From CBIFVZ01 sp966185765 (GTDB lineage Bacteria; Pseudomonadota; Gammaproteobacteria; Enterobacterales; Enterobacteriaceae): a stretch of 29,697 bases of DNA. Below are positions 7,967-15,085 of this stretch, in pieces. Under the pieces are notes generated by a model, which did no database searches, was not told the origin of the DNA, and worked only from the letters and a program-made list of their open reading frames with translations. The number at the start of each line of letters is the position of its first letter. Within the stretch, counting starts at the first letter, position 1. The stretch covers positions 1-29,697 of the forward strand of contig CBIFVZ010000050.1 of the NCBI GenBank assembly GCA_966185765.1, given 5' to 3'. The position numbers were made by a program, and so were the translations under genes.

Positions 7967-9603
7967 CAGTTCTCCTCCTGCATCAGCGCGCGGTACTTCA
8001 TGTGGTCCAGATACATTTCATGGAACACCTTATATTTACGGTCGTAATAGCGCTTGATGCTGTTGGTTTGCGGCGTCACGGTTTTACCAATGCGGCTCAT
8101 GGCGGCCATTGCCTCCGCCAGCGACTCATATACCCCCGCCGCCACGGTCCCCATCATGGCGCTGCCGAGCAGCATGGCCTCGCTCTCTTCCGGCAGCAGC
8201 ATGGCGCAGCCGGTAGCGTTAGCGTGCTCCTGCACAAAGATTGGGTTTTTGGTGCCGCCGCCGCTCGCCATAATGGTATCTATGCTGTAGCCGCTCTGGT
8301 TCATGGTCTCAATAATGTGGCGCGTGCCGAGCGCAATAGCCTGCACGGTGGCGAGATAATGCAGCGCCATGTCTTCTGGCGTGCGCGAGAGCTTAAGCCC
8401 GGTGATGCCGCCGGTGAGCGTCGGGTTGGCGCGCGGCGAGCGGTTACCGTGGAAGTACGGCAGGATGTGAATGTCTTTGGTGAGAAACGCAATATTCTCC
8501 GGCTCGCCCGCCATTTTACGCAGTAGCGCATTAAGCACTTCATAGATGGTCTGGCCGCTGGCCTTACCCTGCGCCAGTAGCGTCTCATAGCACGGGTGCG
8601 ACTGAATCACGTGGTCAATCAGCGCGCCCGTTGCCGACTGCCCGCCCTCGTTGAGCCAGTAGCCTGGCAGTATGGCGCTGTAGTACGGCCCCCAGACGCC
8701 GCTGATAAAGCGCGGCTTTGGCGACATCGCCATGTGGCCCGTAGAGGTGCCGCCAATGAGCGCCACGCGACGGTCAAAGTTCGCCACTTCACCGGAAACG
8801 CCGGTTGCGCCGAGGCTACCGAGCGTCCCCGCGTGGGCATCGATAATCGACACGCTTACCGCCACGCCCGGAATCAGCCCCAGCTCGCTGGCGGCGCGCT
8901 GGGTCAGACCACGGCCTAACGGCTCGCCCATCATTTTGACGTAGCGACCAATTTTTGCGGCGTCATGCTCCAGTAAATCTTCCAGCCCAATCTCGCGGAA
9001 ATAGCTCTTATCCCAGCTGTCTTCATGACCCATATAAGTCCATTTACACACCGTCGAGCACAGCGAGCGGGTATCGTCCGCCGTGGCACGCCAGGTAAGA
9101 AAGTCCGGCAGGTCAAAGAAGTAACCGGCGTTAGCCCAGGTGTTAGGCATGTGCTGCTTAAGCCACAACAGCTTTGGCGTCTGCATTTCCGGTGAGATAA
9201 TGCCGCCGACGTATTCCAGCACCCGGTGGTGCGTGGCGTTGATACGCTCGGCCTGGCTGATGGCTCGGTGGTCCATCCACACCACAATATTTTGCTCGCT
9301 GCGCCCGGAGGGGCTGACGGTGAGCGGCTTGCCGTCTTTATCCAGCACCACCAGTGAACAGGTGGCATCAAAGCCAATGCCTTTGACCTGAATCGGGTTA
9401 ATTTCTGCCTGGTTAACGGCATCGCGCACGGCATTACACACCGACTGCCAGATGTTGTCAGAAGATTGCTCAACAAAATCGCTCTTCGGGCGGTACATCT
9501 CTATGGCCCGTGACGCCTGGCCGACCATGCGCCCGGTGAGATCGAAAACCCCTGCGCGTGCGCTGCCTGTTCCTACATCCACACCAATAAAATAGCTCGC
9601 CAT
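7966..9603 (-). CDS. FGGY-family carbohydrate (pentulose-type) kinase
   Basis: This 545-residue protein has the FGGY kinase architecture: the N-terminal ATP-binding block YFIGVDVGTGSARAGVFD (residues 4-21), substrate-side WMDHRA at 109-114, the catalytic Asp255 in SIIDAHAGTLGS, the phosphate block GGTSTGH, and the C-terminal adenosine block ASGGGTKNPIFVQ. Length and sequence suit the pentulose-kinase (ribulokinase-like) subgroup rather than glycerol or xylulose kinases. It should phosphorylate the sugar imported by the adjacent ABC transporter using ATP. The substrate is not known; D- or L-ribulose-type ketoses are the reasonable guess. The ATG follows GGGAGA. There are 15 bp to the upstream permease stop and a 1-bp overlap with the SIS gene downstream. 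Confidence 0.93.
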   Translation of the reverse strand: MASYFIGVDVGTGSARAGVFDLTGRMVGQASRAIEMYRPKSDFVEQSSDNIWQSVCNAVRDAVNQAEINPIQVKGIGFDATCSLVVLDKDGKPLTVSPSGRSEQNIVVWMDHRAISQAERINATHHRVLEYVGGIISPEMQTPKLLWLKQHMPNTWANAGYFFDLPDFLTWRATADDTRSLCSTVCKWTYMGHEDSWDKSYFREIGLEDLLEHDAAKIGRYVKMMGEPLGRGLTQRAASELGLIPGVAVSVSIIDAHAGTLGSLGATGVSGEVANFDRRVALIGGTSTGHMAMSPKPRFISGVWGPYYSAILPGYWLNEGGQSATGALIDHVIQSHPCYETLLAQGKASGQTIYEVLNALLRKMAGEPENIAFLTKDIHILPYFHGNRSPRANPTLTGGITGLKLSRTPEDMALHYLATVQAIALGTRHIIETMNQSGYSIDTIMASGGGTKNPIFVQEHANATGCAMLLPEESEAMLLGSAMMGTVAAGVYESLAEAMAAMSRIGKTVTPQTNSIKRYYDRKYKVFHEMYLDHMKYRALMQEEN

Positions 9604-9618
9604 AATTTTCTCCCGAAC

Positions 9619-10572
9619 TCAGGCTTTTCGATTCTGTAGCGCGATAAACAGGATCAGCACGCCGCCCCACAGGGCCATAGTCAGATAGCTGCTGATCCCC
9701 AGCAAGTTGAAGCCGCTTTCCAGCATTTGCAGCACGATGAGCGCCAGCACCAGACCAAGCACGCGGCCAAAGCCGCCGTCCGGGTTAATGCCACCCAGCA
9801 CCGAGGCCAGAATGGTCACCAGCAGATACGATTCGCCGTAACCGGCCTTCGCGGAGTTGAATTTCGCCATCATCAGAATGGCCGCCCCCCAGCCCAGTAC
9901 AGCGGAGATAACGTAAACCGAAATCTGCACGCGCGCGGTGTTCACGCCGCTAGAGCGCGTGGCCTGCTCGTTAGAGCCCATCAGGTACAGGCTGCGGCCA
10001 AGCGTAGTGTGCTCCAGCAATACCCACAGCAGGAAGGCCACCACAATAAACAGCAGTAGCGCCACCGGGATGCCCACAATGGAGGCGTTGCCGAGGTACT
10101 GAATCGCTGTAGGGAAGCCGGAAATGACCGCACCGTCAGACAGCAGAATGTTAAGGCCGTTGATGAGCGTCATGGTGCCGAGGGTCGCCAGAATCGGCGA
10201 CACGCCCACCCAGGCCACCAGCGCACCGTTGAGTACGCCAATCGCCACCGCCACACCCAGGCCCGCCAGCAGCGCCACGGCGGTCATGGTTGGGTTGTCC
10301 GGGTATGCCACAATCACCGCCGCCATCACCAGCGAGCAGGCGTTAGCTCCGGCAATCACCGACAGGTTGATACCGCCGGTCAGCATGGTGACACCCATAC
10401 CGAGCGCCAGCATGCCAAGAATGGGCAACTGCGACCCCATAGACTGGAAGTTCGCCACGCTGAAAAAGCGCTGGCCGAGGGTGAGCGAGAAAATCACCGC
10501 TACCGCGACAATAATGATGCACTGCAGGCGGATAATCGCATCGCCGGGCAGCAGTCGTGTTAAGGATTTCAT
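9619..10572 (-). CDS. Sugar ABC transporter permease (RbsC family) 2
   Basis: This 317-residue polytopic protein of the RbsC/AraH/XylH (BPD_transp_2) family has about eight to ten hydrophobic segments. The family landmarks are GMLALGMGVTMLTGGINLSV near residue 52, the conserved loop ATRSSGVNTARV, and the C-terminal ASVLGGINPDGGFGRVLG. It forms half of the channel for a carbohydrate, paired with the paralogous permease encoded immediately upstream: that gene's TAA is separated from this ATG by a single base, so translation is coupled. Two different permeases in one operon imply a heterodimeric channel. Confidence 0.93.
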   Translation of the reverse strand: MKSLTRLLPGDAIIRLQCIIIVAVAVIFSLTLGQRFFSVANFQSMGSQLPILGMLALGMGVTMLTGGINLSVIAGANACSLVMAAVIVAYPDNPTMTAVALLAGLGVAVAIGVLNGALVAWVGVSPILATLGTMTLINGLNILLSDGAVISGFPTAIQYLGNASIVGIPVALLLFIVVAFLLWVLLEHTTLGRSLYLMGSNEQATRSSGVNTARVQISVYVISAVLGWGAAILMMAKFNSAKAGYGESYLLVTILASVLGGINPDGGFGRVLGLVLALIVLQMLESGFNLLGISSYLTMALWGGVLILFIALQNRKA

Positions 10573-10573
10573 C

Positions 10574-11563
10574 TTATAACTCCCTGGCCAGTTTGCGTTT
10601 TTCGTTCCACGCGGTGGCGCTGATGCTCACTAAAATAATCGCGCCGCTGAATACCGTGTGCCAGTAGGAAGACACCCCCAGCAGCGTCAGGCCGTTTTGC
10701 AAAAACGCCAGCAACAGCACACCGAGCAGCGTGCCGGTGAGCGTGCCGCGCCCGCCGCTCATGCTGGTGCCACCCAGCACCACCGCCGCCAGCACCGTCA
10801 GCTCAAAACCGAGCAGTGAGTTGGGGGCTACCGACTGGGTGATTTGCGCCTGCACCACCGCCGCAATGCCCGCCAGAATCCCCATGTAACCGTAGACGTA
10901 GAAGTGCAGGCGCAGCAGGTTCAGCCCCAGGCGTGAAGCCGCGTCGCGGTTGCCGCCCATCGCGTAAATCTGGCGGCCTAAACGCGTGCGGTTCATCAGA
11001 ACAGCGGTGAAGATAATGGTGCCACCCAGGCACAACAGCGGCAGCGTCAGGCCGTAGTCGTAGCCGTCGGCGGCGGTAAAGGAGAAGGCGTTAATGCCCT
11101 CCATAAACCAGTCCGGGAAGCCGTACAGCCAGGTGCCTTTGGTGAAGTACACCAGCAGGCCGTAATAGACGTTAAGGGTGGCAATAGTGATGATGATGGC
11201 CGGCACGCGCAGCCAGTAAACCAGAAAGCCGTTCACCAGCCCGAGCAGCAGGCCTACCACCACCGCCAGCCCCAGCGCCACGGCAAAGTTGCCACCGTGG
11301 GCAATCACCCAGCTTGCCATCACGTACTGGGCAATGGCGGTCATGGCCGGGAACGAGATATCAATGCCACCGGCAATCAGCACCACAAACAGCCCGCAGG
11401 CGAGGATGCCGAGAATGGCGTAGCTGGTCGCTACGTCAGTGATATTGCCAAACGTCATAAACTCGTCGGTACGGATTGTCAGACCAATGGCCAGCAGCAC
11501 GACCAGCGCACCGAGCCAGAATTCATGAAGCCCCACCAGGCGGGACAGGCGTGAGTTATTCAT
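10574..11563 (-). CDS. Sugar ABC transporter permease (RbsC family) 1
   Basis: This 329-residue membrane protein is paralogous to the following permease. It shows the family blocks ILACGLFVVLIAGGIDISF (about residues 52-70), YAMGGNRDAASRLGLN in the cytoplasmic coupling loop that contacts the ATPase, and LAAVVLGGTSMSGGRGTLTG near the C-terminus. Its ATG overlaps the end of the ATPase gene by 8 bp (ATGAATAA arrangement), so the ATPase and permease are made together. The substrate is unknown; the family imports monosaccharides. Confidence 0.93.
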   Translation of the reverse strand: MNNSRLSRLVGLHEFWLGALVVLLAIGLTIRTDEFMTFGNITDVATSYAILGILACGLFVVLIAGGIDISFPAMTAIAQYVMASWVIAHGGNFAVALGLAVVVGLLLGLVNGFLVYWLRVPAIIITIATLNVYYGLLVYFTKGTWLYGFPDWFMEGINAFSFTAADGYDYGLTLPLLCLGGTIIFTAVLMNRTRLGRQIYAMGGNRDAASRLGLNLLRLHFYVYGYMGILAGIAAVVQAQITQSVAPNSLLGFELTVLAAVVLGGTSMSGGRGTLTGTLLGVLLLAFLQNGLTLLGVSSYWHTVFSGAIILVSISATAWNEKRKLAREL

Positions 11564-13055
11564 TTACCACCTCGGCAATCTCTTGTTCGGTGCAGTTGTG
11601 CGGCGCGAACTCGGCCACCAGCTCACCGCGGCGCATCACCAGCACGCGGTGACTGTTGTAATACGCTTCGGGAATTTCATCGCAGATCATCAGTACCGCC
11701 ATGCCCTGCCCGGCAAGCGCGCGGGCAATCTGGTAGATGCCCTCTTTGTTGGCGATATCAACACCCACGGTAGGCGAGTCCAGAATCAGGATGCGTGGAT
11801 GAGTCGCCACCCATTTCGCAATGGCGATGCGCTGGGCGTTACCACCGGAGAGGGTTTTTACGGGCAAGGCGCTGTCGGAGACCTTGATATTCAGCTCGCG
11901 GATAAGGTCTGCGACGAGCTGTTGGGCTTTGCTGTGGTTGAGCAGGCCTGCACGGGTGCGCAGTTTGTCGAAGACGGTGACAATGGTGTTGTCATAAATC
12001 GACTGCTCCATAATCAGCCCCTGGGTGAGGCGGTCTTCGGAAACGTAGCCAATGCCGTGGCGAATGGCGTCGTGGTTATTCTTAAGCCTGACCGGGCGGC
12101 CATCAAGCACCAGGTCGCCGCTTTCAGGTCGCGTCATGCCAAACAGGCTCATGCACAGCTCGGTACGCCCGGCTCCCAGCAAGCCGACAATAGAGACAAT
12201 TTCACCGCCGTACAGCGACAGGTTCACGTTGTGATACTTACCCGGGCGGCTTAAGTTGCGCAGCTCCAGCAGCGGCGCCTGTTTTGTGCGCTCCACTTTC
12301 GGTAATGGGCTGAAGTGAAAGCGCTGGCCGGTCATGAGGTAGGCCAGCTCGTGGCTGTCCAGTTCGCTCGCAGGCCAGGTGCCGAGCAGCTTGCCGTCGC
12401 GCATCACGCTGATGCGGTCGGCCACGTCCATGACCTCTTCCAGACGGTGGCTGACAAACACAATGCAAATCCCGGCGGCCTTCAGCTCCCTGACCACACG
12501 CAGCAGGCCGCTTACTTCCTGGTGGGTTAACGAGGCGGTGGGTTCATCCATAATCACCAGCCGGGCATCGGCGGCAATGGCGCGGCAAATGGCCACCAGC
12601 TGGCGATCGGCAATGGAGAGTTTCTCCACTTTTTTGTCCGGGTCGAGCGTAATCCCAATACGCTGCATCGCCGCCAGCGCCTGTTCGCGCATGGCACGAC
12701 GGTGCACCCACATATCGCCGCCCGGCAGATAGCGGTGAATGGCGATGTTTTCCGCCACGGTGAAGTTAGGGAACAGGGACAGGTCCTGGTAGATCACCTG
12801 AATGCCGTAGTGGGCCGAGAGCTGCGGCGTAAGGTGATGGAACAGTTTACCGTCCAGTTCAATGCTGGCGCCTTTTTCCGGGTGATAGACGCCGGAAATC
12901 ACCTTAATGATGGTGCTTTTGCCGCAGCCGTTCTGCCCTGCAAGGCAGTGCACTTCCCCCTGGTTGAGCGTCAGGCTGACCTTATCAAGCGCCAGTACGC
13001 CGGGAAATTGCTTGCTGATATTTTCCAGAGTGATGAATGCGGTGGTGTCTGTCAT
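11556..13055 (-). CDS. Sugar ABC transporter ATPase (RbsA family, two NBDs)
   Basis: This 499-residue double ATPase powers the transporter. NBD1 has Walker A GQNGCGKST at about 40-48, the signature region LSIADRQLVAI and Walker B LVIMDEPTAS. NBD2 has the degenerate Walker A usual in this family (GLLGAGRTE), a good signature LSGGNAQRIAIAKW, and a Walker B reading ILILDSPTVGVD. There, Ser replaces the catalytic Glu that RbsA-type proteins normally have (DEPTRGVD), so only one hydrolytic site is expected. A TTG two codons upstream is possible, but the ATG at 13055 has GGGG about 8 bases upstream and is preferred. A hairpin separates it from the binding-protein gene. Confidence 0.93.
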   Translation of the reverse strand: MTDTTAFITLENISKQFPGVLALDKVSLTLNQGEVHCLAGQNGCGKSTIIKVISGVYHPEKGASIELDGKLFHHLTPQLSAHYGIQVIYQDLSLFPNFTVAENIAIHRYLPGGDMWVHRRAMREQALAAMQRIGITLDPDKKVEKLSIADRQLVAICRAIAADARLVIMDEPTASLTHQEVSGLLRVVRELKAAGICIVFVSHRLEEVMDVADRISVMRDGKLLGTWPASELDSHELAYLMTGQRFHFSPLPKVERTKQAPLLELRNLSRPGKYHNVNLSLYGGEIVSIVGLLGAGRTELCMSLFGMTRPESGDLVLDGRPVRLKNNHDAIRHGIGYVSEDRLTQGLIMEQSIYDNTIVTVFDKLRTRAGLLNHSKAQQLVADLIRELNIKVSDSALPVKTLSGGNAQRIAIAKWVATHPRILILDSPTVGVDIANKEGIYQIARALAGQGMAVLMICDEIPEAYYNSHRVLVMRRGELVAEFAPHNCTEQEIAEVVNE

Positions 13056-13113
13056 GGACAATACCCCTGCCAGCGCTCACAGGGAACGCGGTAATTAAAA
13101 TCCTGGTGGAGGA

Positions 13114-13131
13114 GCCGGCCCGAAGGCCGGC
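13114..13131 (-). promoter_or_regulatory. UUCG-loop hairpin between binding-protein and ATPase genes
   Basis: On the minus strand this reads GCCGGCC-TTCG-GGCCGGC, a perfect 7-bp all-GC stem with a C(UUCG)G tetraloop, 24 bp after the binding-protein stop. No T-tract follows. It fits an RNA 3'-end stabiliser or partial terminator that lets the binding protein be made in excess of the membrane components, as known for malE and rbs-type operons. Confidence 0.65.
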
Positions 13132-13155
13132 GATTTCTGGTGTTGGCAAAAAGCC

Positions 13156-14136
13156 TTAAAAACCTAAGGACTGTGCGTTGTCTTTGGTCACTTCAAGAAT
13201 CTTGTTAAAGCGGATCACTTTGTTCTGCATATCAACGTCGGCTTTGCCGAGACCGTCGATCTCAAGCTCTGGCGTTACCTCTTTGCCCTGGAGCAGCTGC
13301 TCTGCGACCGTGACCAGCGCGTAGCCTGCGTCTTTCGGGTCCCACAGCAGCGCTTTTTTGATGTCGCCACGCATCAGGTACGGAGCCGCCTGTGCTGGCA
13401 TGGCGATGCCAACCACACTGATTTTGTCTTTCGCGCGTTTCTTCTGTACTGCCTGGCCTGCACCAATCGGCCCCAGTGAACCAAAACCAATCACGCCCTT
13501 CATGTCCGGGTAGGTTTTCATCAGATCCAGCGTGGTGGCGTAAGATTTATCGATGCTTTCCGCCACCGGCAGGCGTGAGGTGACTTCGAACATCTCCGGG
13601 TATTTTTCTTTCTGGTATTTCACCGCGTAGTCTGCCCACGCGTTATGCAGCGGCACCGTGAGCGAGCCGACGTAAATGGCGTAGCCGCCCTTGCCGCCCA
13701 TATCTTTTGCCAGCTCATCAACGTTGGCCTGGGCGTATTTTTCGCTGTCGATGGTTTCGATATCCCACTGGCCGATTTGCTGGTCCGGCGACTCATGGGT
13801 AAGCACCACAATGCCCTTGTCACGCGCTTTTTTCAGCACCGGTTCCAGCACTTTGGCATCATTTGGCACCACGATAATGGCGTTAACGTTTTTGGCGATG
13901 AGATCCTCAATCACCTTCACCTGCTGCGCCGGATCGGGCGTAGACGGACCCGTCTGGTATGCGTTGACGTTCAACTTTTTGGCAGCGTCGTTCACGCCGG
14001 TTTCCATACGGTTGAACCACGGAATCCCGGTCACTTTGGCGACCAGAGCAATTTCATGTTGCGCAGCGATGGACGTGCCGGAAAACATGCACGCTGTCAT
14101 CAGAGAAGCACTCAGTAACGCGAGTTTCAGTTTCAT
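13156..14136 (-). CDS. Periplasmic sugar-binding protein (RbsB/LsrB-like)
   Basis: This 326-residue precursor has a Sec signal peptide (MKLKLALLSASLMTACMF, likely cleavage after SIAA near residue 25) and a type I periplasmic-binding fold: HEIALVAKVTGIPWFNRM, the hinge DAIIVVPND-like NAIIVVPNDAKVLEP, and GVIGFGSLGPIGAGQAV. A longer reading from 14169 adds 11 residues before the signal peptide and is unlikely; the ATG at 14136 has AAGGT upstream. It is similar to LsrB and RhaS-like proteins, but the LsrB AI-2 ligands are not kept: the Asp-Gln pair of TVTDQNQW is replaced in TVPLHNAW, and Asp in TWDS is Glu here. An autoinducer-2 role is therefore not supported. It is the first gene of the operon and delivers the sugar to the two permeases. 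Confidence 0.92.
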   Translation of the reverse strand: MKLKLALLSASLMTACMFSGTSIAAQHEIALVAKVTGIPWFNRMETGVNDAAKKLNVNAYQTGPSTPDPAQQVKVIEDLIAKNVNAIIVVPNDAKVLEPVLKKARDKGIVVLTHESPDQQIGQWDIETIDSEKYAQANVDELAKDMGGKGGYAIYVGSLTVPLHNAWADYAVKYQKEKYPEMFEVTSRLPVAESIDKSYATTLDLMKTYPDMKGVIGFGSLGPIGAGQAVQKKRAKDKISVVGIAMPAQAAPYLMRGDIKKALLWDPKDAGYALVTVAEQLLQGKEVTPELEIDGLGKADVDMQNKVIRFNKILEVTKDNAQSLGF

Positions 14137-14217
14137 AGTTATACCTTGTAGGTGGACAGAGGCGGTCACGAACGAAGGTTATCGGGAAATGGAAGCGAAA
14201 AAGAACAGCGGATGAAA

Positions 14218-14282
14218 GAAATGTGACGGATGTTTATTATTGTTATTTTCAATGCATTATTTGGTTAAATTTTGGTTAAATT
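14218..14282 (-). promoter_or_regulatory. Candidate control region of the sugar operon
   Basis: Upstream of the binding-protein gene lie an exact tandem repeat of TTTGGTTAAAT (14260-14270 and 14271-14281, one helical turn apart) and a perfect CRP half-site AAATGTGA (14219-14226) with a poor second half. Between them the minus strand is AT-rich with -10-like hexamers (AATAAT). Catabolite control plus a repeat-binding regulator is a plausible reading, but nothing here proves it. Confidence 0.35.
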
Positions 14283-14688
14283 CAACACCATATTGCGAGT
14301 TACCCCTGCCTGATTATGTTAAAAAACGCCAAATCAAGATCTTTTAATTAACAAATAAGAAACAAAATCAGCATTTCCTTAGTTCATCGCGGCCATCCCA
14401 GGCAGTTCAGAAAGCAAGTTTTCGCCAAAATCGAGAGCTGAATCGATACGGGACTTTGTTCCTCACAGCGCCTTTTTACTGAGATGACTCACCAGCAGGA
14501 TTTACCGCCCTTCGCTCGCCATGAAAACGACGATACCCTCTGCTGTTATCACGCCAGCGCCCCGGCCCGGCATGTGTTCCGCCGCTACGTTAGCCAGATA
14601 AATTTCGGCTGTGGGATCCCATTTGCTATCAGTTATTTTCCCGTCCTGAATACGTTACGCAGAATATATTATGCCGCAATGTGCCGCA
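14283..14688. other. Gene-free spacer
   Basis: This is non-coding sequence between the divergent sugar operon and lectin gene. A 72-codon reading frame (14484-14702) has no ribosome site, no recognisable domain and odd composition, so I do not call it a gene. No hairpin or repeat stood out. Confidence 0.5.
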
Positions 14689-14718
14689 TTGAAGCGTCAT
14701 AATTTAATAACGTATAAT
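14689..14718 (+). promoter_or_regulatory. Candidate sigma-70 promoter (distal)
   Basis: TTGAAG (14689-14694), an 18-bp spacer and a perfect TATAAT (14713-14718). Transcription would start near 14725, some 360 nt before the lectin start codon, with no gene in between. Confidence 0.45.
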
Positions 14719-14858
14719 TGCTGATGGTAAATAATACTTTTTTTAAATAACCAGTGCAGATGGCACATAAAACAGAACATTGAAAAGCATAAAGAAAATC
14801 CTATTTTTAAAACAAAAAATATATTTATTTCAAAAGATTGAAAGCTCAAGCCTCATAA

Positions 14859-14886
14859 TTGAAACATTTTTCGATAATAATATAAA
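14859..14886 (+). promoter_or_regulatory. Candidate sigma-70 promoter (proximal) for the lectin gene
   Basis: TTGAAA (14859-14864), a 16-bp spacer and TATAAA (14881-14886) in very AT-rich DNA, which is often bound by H-NS-like silencers. The leader to the lectin ATG would be about 190 nt. Confidence 0.4.
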
Positions 14887-14983
14887 TACGTCATTTCGCT
14901 ATCAGCTTTAATTAACACCAGTCTTGCCCGGGGCTATACCCATGAGGCAAAGATGATTTCCGAAAATTTATTACCTTATTCAT

Positions 14984-15004
14984 CGCACAGATTTGTGCGT
15001 TTTA
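14984..15004 (+). terminator. Terminator-like hairpin in the lectin leader
   Basis: CGCACA (14984-14989), GATT loop, TGTGCG (14994-14999), then TTTTAT. The 6-bp stem with a following T-run lies 82 bp before the lectin start codon and downstream of both candidate promoters. It could end a small RNA or act as an attenuator. The stem is short, so function is uncertain. Confidence 0.4.
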
Positions 15005-15085
15005 TCAGCGCCGGCAAATAACCCTGGCGGTTATCAAAACGGCGAGCCTTTTCCGATTGCAACTAACAGAAATGGAGATAGCGTA

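Noticed and set aside
7412..8526. Long plus-strand frames opposite the SIS and kinase genes
   Set aside because: They lie entirely opposite conserved genes and have His/Arg-rich composition typical of antisense reading.
11583..12254. 223-codon plus-strand frame opposite the ABC ATPase
   Set aside because: Antisense to Walker and signature motifs of a well-supported ATPase; no independent evidence.
13156..14136. Autoinducer-2 (LsrB) identity for the binding protein
   Set aside because: Overall fold similarity exists, but the Asp-Gln ligands and one Asp of LsrB are replaced, and no lsrK/lsrR/lsrF/lsrG genes accompany it.
14484..14702. 72-codon open frame between the sugar operon and the lectin gene
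   Set aside because: No ribosome site, no recognisable domain or membrane segment pattern, and it overlaps a candidate promoter. It is most likely chance.
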